Assembly (NCBI GenBank): GCA_000720805.1
Contig: JODI01000018.1
Location: forward strand, 1 to 64,000
Origin: Streptomyces violaceoruber
GTDB taxonomy: Bacteria; Actinomycetota; Actinomycetes; Streptomycetales; Streptomycetaceae
Length of the DNA: 64,000 nucleotides
Direction of reading: 5' to 3'
Shown: piece by piece, positions 25,862-33,883 of the stretch
Layout: each line of letters opens with the position of its first letter
How positions within the stretch are numbered: position 1 is the first letter of the stretch
Notes under the pieces: generated by a model
Database searches by the model: none
The model's input: only the letters and a program-made list of their open reading frames with translations
What the model was told of the DNA's origin: nothing
Made by a program: the position numbers and the translations under genes

Positions 25862-27355
25862 TCAGACGGCTGCGGTGGGAGCGGGAGCCTGCGTGGCGGC
25901 GGCCGGCCCCTCGGCGGCCCGGCGCTCGGGGCGGCGCAGCATCGTGAAAGCAACGGCGAAGGCCACGACCAGGAGCCCCGCGCCCACCGCGAAGGCGAGT
26001 CGGTAGCCGCCGGTCAGCGCCTCGGCCGTCGTCCGGCCGCCCGCCTCGAGGCTCTTGGTGCGGGAGGCGGCCAGGGTGGACAGGACCGCGACGCCCAGGG
26101 CCATGCCGATCTGCTGGGTGGTGTTGAACAGGCCGGACGCAAGACCGGCGTCCTCCTCGTTCGCCCCGGACATGGCGAGTGTGGTCAGCGCCGGCAGCGC
26201 GAGGCCGAAACCGGCGGCGAGCAGCATGACCGGGAGGAGGTCGACGGCGTAACTGGCCTGTACGGGGATGCGAGTGAGGAGGCTGAGCACGCCGATGAGG
26301 AGCACGATGCCGGCCAGCAGGACGTTGCGCTCGCCGAAGCGGGCGTTGAGACGGGCGGAGACGCCCAGGGAGACGGCACCGATGACGGCGGCTGCCGGGA
26401 GCATCGCGAGGCCGGTCTCGGCGGCGCCGTATCCGAGCACCTTCTGGAGGTACAGGGCGACGAGGATCTGGAAGGAGAAGAGCGCGGCGACCATCAGGAT
26501 CTGGACCAGGTTGGCGCCGGAGACACTGCGGGACCGGAAGATCCGCAGCCGCATCAGGGGGTTCTTCGCGGTGGCCTGACGGACGAGGAACGCGGCGAGC
26601 AGTACGGCGGCGAGGGCCCCGAAGCCCAAAGTGCGCCCCGAGGTCCAGCCGTACTCCTCGATCTTGACAACGGTGTAGATGCCGAGCATCAGACCGGCGG
26701 TGACCAGAACCGCGCCGCATACGTCCGCGCCCCCCTTGCGGTCCGGACCGGCGTCACCGGGCAGGACCCGTGCGGCGATCGCGAGAACGGCGATGCCGAT
26801 GGGCAGGTTGATGAAGAAGATCCAGTGCCAGTTGAGGGCGTCGGTGAGTACACCGCCGAGGACCTGGCCGATGGACGCGCCCGCCGCGCCGGTGAAGCTG
26901 AAGACGGCGATGGCCCTGGCGCGTTCCCTGGGCTCGGTGAACAGCGTCACCAGGATTCCCAGGCTGACGGCGGAGGCCATCGCGCTGCCGATGCCCTGGA
27001 GGAAGCGGGCGGCGATCAGCGCGACGGGCGAGGTGGCCACGCCGGCCAGCAGCGAGGCGGCGGTGAAGACGGCGGTGCCGGCCAGGAACATGCGCCTGCG
27101 GCCGATCAGGTCGCCGAACCGGCCGGCCAGCAGGAGCAGGCTGCCGAATGCGATGAGGTAGGCGTTGACGACCCAGCTGAGGCCGGCGGGGGTGAATCCC
27201 AGGTCGTTCTGTATGGCCGGCATCGCCACGGTGACGATGGAGCCGTCCAGGATGATCATCAGCGTTCCGGCGGCGATGACTCCGAGAGCGAGCCGACGGG
27301 AACGCGGGGCGGCGGGAGAAACGGGTGAGGGCGAGGAGCCGGAGGCGGCAAACAT
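25862..27355 (-). CDS. MFS drug exporter, DHA2 family (14 TM)
   Basis: 497-aa proton-coupled exporter with about fourteen predicted membrane helices. The N-terminal motif ILDGSIVTVAMPAIQNDLG and motif A (GRFGDLIGRRRMF) are present, with the antiporter motif C region near AGASIGQVLGGVL. The ATG at 27355 is chosen because AGGAGAG precedes it. It lies downstream of a MarR gene on the same strand, so drug-responsive expression through MarR is likely. The 99-bp spacer (27356-27454) includes an AT-rich stretch that could hold its own promoter. The substrate is unknown. Confidence 0.9.
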   Translation of the reverse strand: MFAASGSSPSPVSPAAPRSRRLALGVIAAGTLMIILDGSIVTVAMPAIQNDLGFTPAGLSWVVNAYLIAFGSLLLLAGRFGDLIGRRRMFLAGTAVFTAASLLAGVATSPVALIAARFLQGIGSAMASAVSLGILVTLFTEPRERARAIAVFSFTGAAGASIGQVLGGVLTDALNWHWIFFINLPIGIAVLAIAARVLPGDAGPDRKGGADVCGAVLVTAGLMLGIYTVVKIEEYGWTSGRTLGFGALAAVLLAAFLVRQATAKNPLMRLRIFRSRSVSGANLVQILMVAALFSFQILVALYLQKVLGYGAAETGLAMLPAAAVIGAVSLGVSARLNARFGERNVLLAGIVLLIGVLSLLTRIPVQASYAVDLLPVMLLAAGFGLALPALTTLAMSGANEEDAGLASGLFNTTQQIGMALGVAVLSTLAASRTKSLEAGGRTTAEALTGGYRLAFAVGAGLLVVAFAVAFTMLRRPERRAAEGPAAATQAPAPTAAV

Positions 27356-27454
27356 GGCGGTCTCTCCTGTCAGTTGGGGCAACAGGAGAGACCGTAGCAG
27401 ATAGTTTTGTTGTGGACGATTTCTTTCGGTCTTTCTTTTGACCGTGCCTCTCCC

Positions 27455-27940
27455 TCAGCGGGACTGGCGCGCCCGGCGGGCGGCGCGCGGGGCCTCGACA
27501 GGGTTCGCCAGGGCGTCGCCGACCAGGCACTTCAGGGCGCGCAGCAGGGCTTCCCTGTCGCCGCCGGGAAGTGTGGCCAGGGCGTCGCGGTGCACGCGGT
27601 CGACGATCTCCTGACTCTGCCGGGCGACGCGGGCGCCCTCGTCGGTGACGGCGATGATCCGGGCCCGCCGATCGGTACGGGATGGGCGACGCTCGGCCAG
27701 GCCCGCCTTCTCCAAGGCGTCCACCGTCACCACCATCGTGGTCTTGTCCATGTCGCCGATCTCGGCGAGCTGGATCTGGGTGCGCTCCTCCTCCAGGGCG
27801 TGGACGAGCACGCAGTGCATCCGGGCGGTCAGGCCGATCTCGGCGAGGGCGGCGGACATCTTGCTCCGCAGGACGTGACTGGTGTGATCGAGGAGGAACG
27901 ACAGGTCCGGTTCGGTGCGCACGGGCGTCATGGCGGTCAT
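27455..27940 (-). CDS. MarR-family transcriptional regulator
   Basis: 161-aa winged-helix repressor. The HTH (IQLAEIGDMDKTTMVVTVDALEKAGLAERRPSRTDRRARIIAVTDEG) has the MarR wing with the D-x-R-A/R core. An alternative start is ATG 27931. The MFS gene follows on the same strand, the standard arrangement for a MarR-controlled efflux pump. A short inverted repeat ATCCG-AGA-CGGAT lies at 27964-27976 upstream, a weak operator candidate. Confidence 0.88.
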   Translation of the reverse strand: MTAMTPVRTEPDLSFLLDHTSHVLRSKMSAALAEIGLTARMHCVLVHALEEERTQIQLAEIGDMDKTTMVVTVDALEKAGLAERRPSRTDRRARIIAVTDEGARVARQSQEIVDRVHRDALATLPGGDREALLRALKCLVGDALANPVEAPRAARRARQSR

Positions 27941-28063
27941 GCCCGCCAGCGTAGAGCAATTCGATCCGAGACGGATTATCCAGAAGAGACCGTAATCGGG
28001 TCCCGCAGCTTCGGCGCCGACCCCGACAGCCCGACAGGGCGGGGCTGGGATCAGTCCCGAGAA

Positions 28064-28228
28064 TCAGCTGAGGGACGGAGACACCCGGGCGCCGCGATCG
28101 GTGCGCAGCCGCTGTCGGACACCCAGGAGCGCCGGGGCCGCGGTTGCGTAGCCGGCCAGGCCGATGAGTTGTTCGAGCTGTGGTCGTGGTCCGGCCCGGT
28201 CGTTCGGCCCGATCGACGACTTCGTCAC
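28064..28228 (-). CDS. Possible 54-aa protein coupled to TetR gene
   Basis: A GTG at 28228 overlaps the TetR stop (GTGA) and opens a 54-codon frame. The product is charged at both ends with a hydrophobic middle (LIGLAGYATAAPALLGV) and no family is recognised. The coupled start argues for translation. It may instead be a gene remnant or a chance frame in GC-rich DNA. Bases 27941-28063, between it and the MarR gene, show nothing else. Confidence 0.35.
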   Translation of the reverse strand: MTKSSIGPNDRAGPRPQLEQLIGLAGYATAAPALLGVRQRLRTDRGARVSPSLS

Positions 28229-28833
28229 TTCGAGTCGTAGTACAGCCGGAGGAACTCTTCCATCGCCGCGTCGACGCCGGCCCGGTCACCGGTGGCGAGC
28301 AGGTCGAGCAGCAGACCGCGGACGGTGGCGAGTCCCAGCCTGGCGCGGTTGCGGGCCACCGCGGGGTCCGCCCCCGCGGCGACCTCGGCGGCCACGAGCG
28401 GCTCCAGCCAGTCGTTCACGAGCCCTTCGAGGAACTGGGCGGCCTCGGGGCGGCCCCGCAGCGCGTGCCCGCAGATTTCGAAGAAGAGCCGCTCCTGACC
28501 GGCAAGTCGAGGGTCCGTCAGCTGTCGCCAGAGGAGTCGCGCGGCATCGGCGGGCGAGAGGCCGGGTTCCAGGCGGAGCCGGGACAGCAGATCACGTTGG
28601 CGCTGCTCCGACAGCCGGACGATCTCGACGAGCAGTTGTTCCTTGGAGCCGAAGTAGTGGATCAGCATGCGGTGGCTGACGCCGATCGCGGCACCCAGGC
28701 CGCGCAGGCTCAGGTCCGCCATGCCCTGTGCCGCGACCTGGTCGACGGCCGCGTCCAGCAGTTGAGCGCGCCGGTCCCCGTCCCCGCCGGGTGCGGCCTC
28801 GCCCTCAGGACGCGGGCCGTTGGTATCCACCAC
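28225..28833 (-). CDS. TetR-family transcriptional regulator
   Basis: 202-aa repressor. The GTG at 28833 (a second GTG follows at 28830) gives the usual length. The N-terminal HTH is RRAQLLDAAVDQVAAQGMADLSLRGLGAAIGVSHRMLIHYFGSKEQLLVEIVR, and the C-terminal half is an all-helical ligand domain. It diverges from an SRPBCC gene across a 46-bp gap holding two TGTACC-N4-GGTACA sites, so it very likely represses both genes. The ligand is unknown, perhaps a hydrophobic compound given the partner. Confidence 0.9.
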   Translation of the reverse strand: MVDTNGPRPEGEAAPGGDGDRRAQLLDAAVDQVAAQGMADLSLRGLGAAIGVSHRMLIHYFGSKEQLLVEIVRLSEQRQRDLLSRLRLEPGLSPADAARLLWRQLTDPRLAGQERLFFEICGHALRGRPEAAQFLEGLVNDWLEPLVAAEVAAGADPAVARNRARLGLATVRGLLLDLLATGDRAGVDAAMEEFLRLYYDSK

Positions 28834-28841
28834 ATCGCCAG

Positions 28842-28857
28842 TGTACCAATCGGTACA
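28842..28857. promoter_or_regulatory. TetR operator 1 (TGTACCAATCGGTACA)
   Basis: A perfect 6-bp-arm palindrome with a 4-bp spacer, 8 bp upstream of the TetR start. It is identical in arms to operator 2, with centres 23 bp apart. Confidence 0.8.
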
Positions 28858-28864
28858 TGCACTG

Positions 28865-28880
28865 TGTACCGTGTGGTACA
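28865..28880. promoter_or_regulatory. TetR operator 2 overlapping the SRPBCC start codon
   Basis: TGTACCGTGTGGTACA has the same arms as operator 1. Its last base is the A of the SRPBCC ATG at 28880. No ribosome-binding site precedes that ATG, so the SRPBCC transcript may be leaderless and the operator would then cover the transcription start. Confidence 0.8.
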
Positions 28881-29344
28881 TGAAGGCTGTCACCGTGTCG
28901 ATCGACGTACAGCAGACGCCCGAGCAGGTCTTCGACTTCCTCGATGTCATGGCTCACCACGAGCGATTCACCAACCACTACCTGACCGGCTGGCGCTACA
29001 GCGGCCCCGCCCGCGGCCTCGGAGCGGGTGCCACGGTCACCGCCGCACTGGGCGGCACGAAGACCGAGGTCACCATCGAGGTCGTCAGGGCCGATCCGTC
29101 GCGGCGCATCGTCGAACGCAACGTCAGCGCGGCCGGCCGACGTCTGGCCCACGGCACCTACACCATCGAAGCGCTGCGGGCCGGCGGGAGTCACGTGTCG
29201 TTCACGTACGCCTGGGCGCGTGCCCCGCTCGCCGACCGCCTGCTGGCACCCGCCGTCCGAGCCGTGATGCGGCGCGCCAACCGCACGGTCATGCGACGCC
29301 TGGCCATCGAGTTGGCTCACCATGCGTCCGCTGCCGGATCCTGA
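28880..29344 (+). CDS. SRPBCC-family hydrophobic-ligand protein
   Basis: 154-aa protein of the START/polyketide-cyclase (SRPBCC) fold. It opens MKAVTVSIDVQQTPEQVFDFLDVMAHHERF, the typical first strand and helix, and has GTYTIEALRAGGSHVSFTYAW in the sheet. Only the downstream ATG (28880) fits this start. It is divergent from the TetR gene and shares its operators. SRPBCC proteins bind lipids or polyketides, or act as cyclases; the ligand here is unknown. A strong hairpin follows at 29473. Confidence 0.85.
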   Translation: MKAVTVSIDVQQTPEQVFDFLDVMAHHERFTNHYLTGWRYSGPARGLGAGATVTAALGGTKTEVTIEVVRADPSRRIVERNVSAAGRRLAHGTYTIEALRAGGSHVSFTYAWARAPLADRLLAPAVRAVMRRANRTVMRRLAIELAHHASAAGS

Positions 29345-29472
29345 CGTCGGCGCACGTCGACCCGCGCCCCGACCCGGGGCTGGCGTTGGGCGGACGCACA
29401 TACGACACGCCGCGAGTGCGCACCGCAAGCGCACCCGCAAGCCGCCGCCGAGGCCCACGGCGTCCCCACCGC

Positions 29473-29505
29473 AAGCGCCGGCTCGGACTGCCCGAGCCGG
29501 CGCTT
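29473..29505. terminator. Strong bidirectional hairpin terminator
   Basis: A perfect 14-bp stem AAGCGCCGGCTCGG / CCGAGCCGGCGCTT with a 5-base loop. It sits between the SRPBCC gene and the convergent lipoprotein gene, so it can stop transcription from both sides. The rest of 29345-29675 shows no gene. Confidence 0.8.
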
Positions 29506-29675
29506 CGGCCACAACTGGGCGCAGCAGCTCGCTTCTTGGCGTGACAGGACGCGTGACGTATCGGCCTCCCCCACCGCTGTCGGTCCGCGAGCAGGGGCTC
29601 GGCTCGATCCGCGCTCGCCGCACTTCGGTCAACGCCCCGCCCGGACCGTCGATCAGATGATCTGAACGAAACCGC

Positions 29676-30302
29676 TCAGCCGATGTTGAGGTCGAGGTCC
29701 GTCACATACCAGGCTTCGTCGATCTTGGCGGACTGCACCTTGACGTCCAGCTGTCCGGACTTCACCCCGGTGGAGCGGGAAAGGATGATCTTGTCGAGCC
29801 TCTGCCCGTCGACGGTGATCTTGTCGGCGGGGACCACTGCCTTGCCGTCGGTGGCCGGAACCCGGGCGACTTCGACCTTCGGGTCGTCCGTGGGCGGGTC
29901 GGGCGTGAACGACTTACGGATCTGCCCGATGTTCTTCTCCATCCGCTGGGCCTCAGGCGTGTCGCCGTCACACTTCGCCTCGGTTCCCGCTCGCGCGGGC
30001 GACGAGCCGGTGGCCGCCTCCCCCATCAGCAGGCAGGCGTCCTTCGCCTCGCCCTTGACCACCGCGGCGACCCATGCGGCGACGGCTCCCTCGGCAGTGG
30101 ACTGGTCGGCGGTCGCGGCCTGCGAGGAGGCCGAGGCATCCTGCGGCTTCTGCGACGTTTCGGCGTCGGGCGCGGGCGAGCTGCTCACGGCCGACCCCTT
30201 GTCCGCGGTGGGACCCGAACTGTCCGTGCAGCCTGTGAGACCTATGGCCGCCGACAGCGCTCCCCCGGCGATCCAGCCGATGGTCCTGTTTCTGTGACTC
30301 AC
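29676..30302 (-). CDS. Secreted lipoprotein of unknown function
   Basis: 208-aa lipoprotein. GTG 30302 (alternatives GTG 30308, ATG 30329) gives a compact signal SHRNRTIGWIAGGALSAAIG with lipobox LTGC, Cys25. A Ser/Ala/Gln/Thr-rich linker follows to about residue 65, then a small domain (STAEGAVAAWVAAVVKGEAKDACLLMG; C-terminal AWYVTDLDLNIG) that resembles the compact extracellular lipoprotein domains of streptomycetes. Two cysteines in the domain could form a disulfide. It converges on the SRPBCC gene. No function is assigned. Confidence 0.75.
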   Translation of the reverse strand: MSHRNRTIGWIAGGALSAAIGLTGCTDSSGPTADKGSAVSSSPAPDAETSQKPQDASASSQAATADQSTAEGAVAAWVAAVVKGEAKDACLLMGEAATGSSPARAGTEAKCDGDTPEAQRMEKNIGQIRKSFTPDPPTDDPKVEVARVPATDGKAVVPADKITVDGQRLDKIILSRSTGVKSGQLDVKVQSAKIDEAWYVTDLDLNIG

Positions 30303-30454
30303 TAACACGGTTCCCAAAGTCCTTCCCATGCCATCCATGCGCTTGACGACACCTCGAAGCGTCGCGTGTCGAAGTGCCGTTGCGACAAGAGACGGAAGTG
30401 GCAGCAGAACGGTTCTGCGGATCGGGCCCGTGAAGGGTGGAGGGCAGGAGAGGG
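30303..30454. other. Spacer without recognised gene
   Basis: This 152-bp stretch holds the 5' region of the lipoprotein gene. Nothing else is recognised. Confidence 0.4.
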
Positions 30455-30664
30455 TCACGGCCGGGTGGCCGTGCGGATCAGCCCGGCGAGGGCGAGTGCG
30501 CGGCTGTGCGCGGGCCAGGCGATGTGGGTGACGACGGGGGGCGCGTCGGTCAGGGGGACGGCGGTGTGCTCGGCCCACAGCCAGACGCGGGCGAAGTCGG
30601 GGAAGACGGCCATGATGCGCCCGAGGGCGATCAGTTGGGCCAACTGCGTCTGGTCGGTGGGGGA
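30455..30664 (-). pseudogene. Remnant of a LysR-family regulator C-terminus
   Basis: Sixty-nine sense codons lie directly after the ThuA stop and in the same frame (QLAQLIALGRIMAVFPDF, then HTAVPLTDAPPVVTHIAWP and ALAGLIRTATRP). This matches the last part of a LysR substrate-binding domain: the glycine-initiated loop, proline-rich turn and terminal helix. No HTH or N-terminal half is present. It looks like a regulator deleted when ThuA was placed here. No ribosome site is seen, so it is probably not expressed except by readthrough. Confidence 0.6.
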
Positions 30665-31312
30665 TCAGGCGAGCCCCGCCGCCCACCGGATCCCGCCCAG
30701 CAGGTGGGCCCGGAAGCCGGGGTCCTCGTACGCCTCGGTGGCGTGACCGAGGGAGGTGTAGAAGACGCGGCCCGCGCCCTGTTCACGGCACCAGACCAGC
30801 GGGTGGTCGGCACCCATGCCTCCGCCCTCGTACGACGACTCGTCGGCGCTCGCCAACACCCGTACCGCGCCTCGCGGGTTGGTGCGGAAGTCGTACCACT
30901 CGTCGGTGAAGTCCCAGACGGCGGGCAGGTGTCGGGTGGCCGGATGGTCAGGGTCCTCGACGATCACCTTGCCGGGCTGGTACGCGGGGTGCCGGGCGAA
31001 CCGGGCGCCCAGCAACTCGCCGTAGTACGGCCACTCGTACTCCGTGCAGGCCGCCGCGTGCACCCCGACGAAACCTCCGCCCGACTCCACATACGCCGCC
31101 AGCCCCTCCCGCCCGGCCGGGGTGAGCACCTCACCGCTGGTGGAGAGGAAGACCACCGCCGCGTAGCCGTCGAGTGGCGCTTCGAGAGCCGCCGGGTCCT
31201 CCGTCGCGTCCACCTCGAAGGCACCGAGTGTGCGTACGGCGGTGATCGCGGCCGGGATGGAGTCGTGCCGGTAGGCGGTGGTGCGGGTGTGGACGAGGAG
31301 TCGAGGGGTCAT
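30665..31312 (-). CDS. ThuA-like domain protein
   Basis: 215-aa protein of the ThuA (trehalose utilisation) family, a class-I glutamine-amidotransferase-like fold. Landmarks: LLVHTRTTAYRHDSIPAAI, GYAAVVFLSTSGEVL, YVESGGGFVGVHAAACTEYEWPYYGELLGARF, and the C-terminal GRVFYTSLGHATEAYEDPGF. The exact enzymatic role of ThuA proteins is unsettled. The protein is full length. Its stop is followed in frame by a LysR remnant. Confidence 0.85.
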   Translation of the reverse strand: MTPRLLVHTRTTAYRHDSIPAAITAVRTLGAFEVDATEDPAALEAPLDGYAAVVFLSTSGEVLTPAGREGLAAYVESGGGFVGVHAAACTEYEWPYYGELLGARFARHPAYQPGKVIVEDPDHPATRHLPAVWDFTDEWYDFRTNPRGAVRVLASADESSYEGGGMGADHPLVWCREQGAGRVFYTSLGHATEAYEDPGFRAHLLGGIRWAAGLA

Positions 31313-31430
31313 GGCACGACCTTAAGGACTCCCAGCCAGTGGATCTCACGCAACCGTACGGTGTGCGTCCGTCGTGCGCCCATGGCGAGTGCGGCCCGTC
31401 GACGACCTCGCGGCACCGCGAGTGACTGTT

Positions 31431-31697
31431 CTAGGAGGCCTTGCTCAGGGCAGGATCGGTGCGCCAGACGCTGGCGAGTTCGGACAGTGGTACGCCCAGT
31501 ACCTCGCTGAGCCGGACGATGGTGCCGAACGCGGGCGTCGGCAGCCGGCCGGTCTCGATCTTGCGGAGGGTCTCCGGTGAGATCTCTGCCGCCGACGCCA
31601 CTTCGACAGGGCTGCGTCCGGCCCGGGCGGAGCGCAACGCCGCCCCGAGGCGTCGGCCCGCCTCGATCTGTTCGGGAGCGAGCGGATGGCGAACCAT
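31431..31697 (-). CDS. Xre-family HTH regulator
   Basis: 88-aa single-domain regulator. The HTH is RLGAALRSARAGRSPVEVASAAEISPETLRKIETGRLPTPAFGTIVRLSEVLGVPLSEL, a complete Xre/Cro fold with little else. ATG 31697 (MVRHPLAPEQ) is preferred; an upstream ATG adds two residues. It diverges from a methionine aminopeptidase gene across 104 bp containing AT-rich palindromes. Autoregulation and control of the peptidase are inferred. Confidence 0.85.
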   Translation of the reverse strand: MVRHPLAPEQIEAGRRLGAALRSARAGRSPVEVASAAEISPETLRKIETGRLPTPAFGTIVRLSEVLGVPLSELASVWRTDPALSKAS

Positions 31698-31741
31698 GCG
31701 CACATGCTAGGGCCGCAGGTGTCCGGCGGCAACCACTCCCT

Positions 31742-31770
31742 GGTATAAAAGTACCTGGTATAAATATACC
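31742..31770. promoter_or_regulatory. Tandem AT-rich palindromes in the Xre/map divergon
   Basis: GGTATAAAAGTACC (31742-31755) and GGTATAAATATACC (31757-31770) are two palindromes 15 bp apart, within a repeated CCTGGTATAAA. This is strikingly A/T-rich for the genome. The sites probably bind the Xre protein, and TATAAA/TATACC may also serve as -10 elements. Confidence 0.65.
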
Positions 31771-31801
31771 TGTCGGTCGCCCCGGGGAATCGAGGATCGC
31801 A

Positions 31802-32620
31802 GTGATCGAGCACAAATCTCCCGAAGACATCGAGCGCATGCACGTCACCGGACAGTTCGTCGGCGAGGTGCTGGCTGAGCTCGCCGACCTCGCCGCAGTG
31901 GGGGTCAACCTGCTGGATCTGGAGCATCACGCTCGCCGCCGGATCAAGGAGCGCGGCGCGGAGTCCTGCTACTGGGACTACGAGCCCTCGTTCGGCAAGG
32001 GCCCGTTCCGTAACGTGGTGTGCCTCTCGGTCAACGACGCCGTGCTGCACGGACTGCCGCACAACTACAAGCTGCGCGACGGGGACCTGCTGAGCATGGA
32101 TATGGCGGTGACCATCGATGGCTGGGCCGCGGACTCGGCCTACTCCGTCGTCGTCGGCACGCCGGCCGAGGAGGACCTGCGACTGATCGAGGCCACCGAG
32201 GTCGCCCTGGAAGCCGCGATCGAGGTCGCCCAGCCGGGCAACAGGCTCGGCGACATCTCAGCGACCATCGGAGCGGTCGCCGCCGAGTACGGCTACCCGG
32301 TCAACCTGGAGTTCGGCGGTCACGGCATCGGCCGCACGATGCACGAGGACCTGCACATCCCCAACGACGGTCGTCCCGGCCGTGGTTGGAAGCTGCGCCC
32401 CGGCCTGACGATCGCGATCGAGCCCTGGTTCGCCGCCGGCACCAACAAGATCGTCTATGACCCGGACGGCTGGACGATCCGCTCGGCCGACGGCTCGCGC
32501 ACCGCCCATTCCGAGCACACGGTCGCCATCACCGAGACCGGCCCGCTCGTGCTCACCCGGCGCCCTCAGAGCAACAAGGGAGTGCAAGTCCAGCGGGACT
32601 CATCGGCGACCGGACGCTGA
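31802..32620 (+). CDS. map: Type I methionine aminopeptidase
   Basis: 272-aa cytosolic metalloprotease that removes the initiator methionine. GTG 31802 follows GAGG and gives the usual length. The five metal ligands are in place: SMDMAV and AADSAYS (two Asp), GGHGIGR (His), IAIEPW (Glu) and SEHTVAIT (Glu). The substrate-pocket His in LHGLPHNY is present. This is an additional, regulated copy rather than the housekeeping gene, which in Streptomyces lies in the ribosomal-protein region. The C-terminal 20 residues are an added polar tail. It is paired with the Xre gene. Confidence 0.9.
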   Translation: MIEHKSPEDIERMHVTGQFVGEVLAELADLAAVGVNLLDLEHHARRRIKERGAESCYWDYEPSFGKGPFRNVVCLSVNDAVLHGLPHNYKLRDGDLLSMDMAVTIDGWAADSAYSVVVGTPAEEDLRLIEATEVALEAAIEVAQPGNRLGDISATIGAVAAEYGYPVNLEFGGHGIGRTMHEDLHIPNDGRPGRGWKLRPGLTIAIEPWFAAGTNKIVYDPDGWTIRSADGSRTAHSEHTVAITETGPLVLTRRPQSNKGVQVQRDSSATGR

Positions 32621-32631
32621 CGGGTACGTCA

Positions 32632-32668
32632 CCGCCCACGCGGGGTCTGCGAGGGGGACGGTGGGCGG
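32632..32668 (+). terminator. Possible terminator after map
   Basis: An 8-bp stem CCGCCCAC / GTGGGCGG with a 21-base loop lies 12 bp after the stop. The long loop makes it a weak candidate. Confidence 0.35.
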
Positions 32669-32879
32669 AGGACAGGAGTTCTCTAGGTGTCGGAGAGTGG
32701 TGCGCCGACCGACGATCGCAAAAGTGCAGCTCAACAGCGCTGCCGGGCCCGTAGTTGGCGCCACAGATGTTGCACCATCACCTGAGTGGGTGACAGGCGT
32801 GCGCGTGGGCGGTCAGTTGCAGTCGCCGCAGGCGTCTGTCTCCCCGCCGGCGGCCGGAACCACCGCGGTGGGTCGGTGT

Positions 32880-33216
32880 CCGGACCCGGTCAGGGGTTCC
32901 GGTTCCACCTCTTCTTCCGCGATGCTCTCCACCCGGAGATACAGGCCGGACAGGAGCAGCTGATTGCAACAGCCGAGTCGCCGAGTCACTGGCGCGGCGA
33001 GCGCAACGCGACGGCTCACTCCGTGCGGACCTGAACGGGCAGGACGTGATGCTGCTGATCTGCGGCGTGCACTACACCGCCGCACCCTTGCTGGCTGCCG
33101 ATCCGTCGGCCTGGCGGCGCTACCTGCGGCTCACCTTCGACGGCATGTGCGCCACCGGCACCGGGCCTCTACCCCCGGCACTCTTCCACGACTCCTTGCT
33201 GCCGACGGTCCGGTAG
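32880..33216 (+). pseudogene. Frameshifted TetR-family remnant
   Basis: Two overlapping frames together resemble a TetR ligand-binding half. The first reads FRFHLFFRDALHPEIQAGQE to about 32975. The second continues from 32968 as RVAESLARRAQRDGSLRAD, then DVMLLICGVHYTAAPLLAAD and AWRRYLRLTFDGM, ending at TAG 33214-33216. A single frameshift near 32975 joins them. No HTH is found upstream. The 5' part (32669-32879) shows no gene. A decayed regulator is the simplest reading. Confidence 0.6.
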
Positions 33217-33883
33217 GGCAGACCGGCATGCGCCGGAAGGTCACCGACGCGCGGGCTGCCGACACAACCGAATCCAGCTCCTGCAGGCCTCCACTCTGCG
33301 GTCGTCGGTCGCCACCCAACCGACCGACGCTCCAGCTCGGGCCTCGTCGGCTCCTCGGCGAACACTCCCGCCAGGGTCCGCAGCGCCTTAACCGGATGGT
33401 GCAACTCTGCCCGCCTGCCGCGACGTTCGAGGGCTCCTCGCAGACGCCGTAGGGGCCACTGACCTGCTTCGTGATCTGGGAACCGGTGGTGAAGGCCCCG
33501 CTGGGCGGTGAGGAGGTCTGCGCGAGCAGTTGCGGCACCAGCTCGCGTGCTCCCGGCTGCCGGGCCTGATGCTGCAGGTCTTGGGCCTCGACCGCACCTC
33601 TCACGCCTCCCTGACGGGCCGTTCGTGCTGCTTGAGACCCCGGGACACCAGCGGCCGGCCTATACGGAGACCCAGCGCGGCAGCCAATTTCATCCGTGAC
33701 TCCAAGACCCCCGCCCCCCACCTCACCGTCAGCCCCACCGCCTGGACGCAACCGGACAGCCTTCCTGGAACTGGCCGCCGGGGACTTCCAGTAGCCGAGT
33801 CCGACCGGCGCACCCCGAGGAGAACTCCTTGCCCAAGAGTCGCCCCGAACGTTTCTCAGTCCCGGAGCGGGTACTGGACGAAG
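33217..33883. other. Gene-poor stretch with no recognised feature
   Basis: About 670 bp between the TetR remnant and the PepSY lipoprotein. Several frames are open by chance, but none shows a family motif, ribosome site and start together. The last 60 bp (GGAGCGGG near 33865) hold the upstream region of the next gene. It is probably decayed DNA together with the TetR remnant. Confidence 0.5.

Noticed and set aside
33477..33490. GGGAACCGGTGGTG as another LacI site
   Set aside because: Only one half matches, and no promoter or sugar gene is near.
33131..33751. 206-codon minus-strand frame in the gene-poor stretch
   Set aside because: No motif, no ribosome site and no partner gene; it also runs antisense to the TetR remnant tail.
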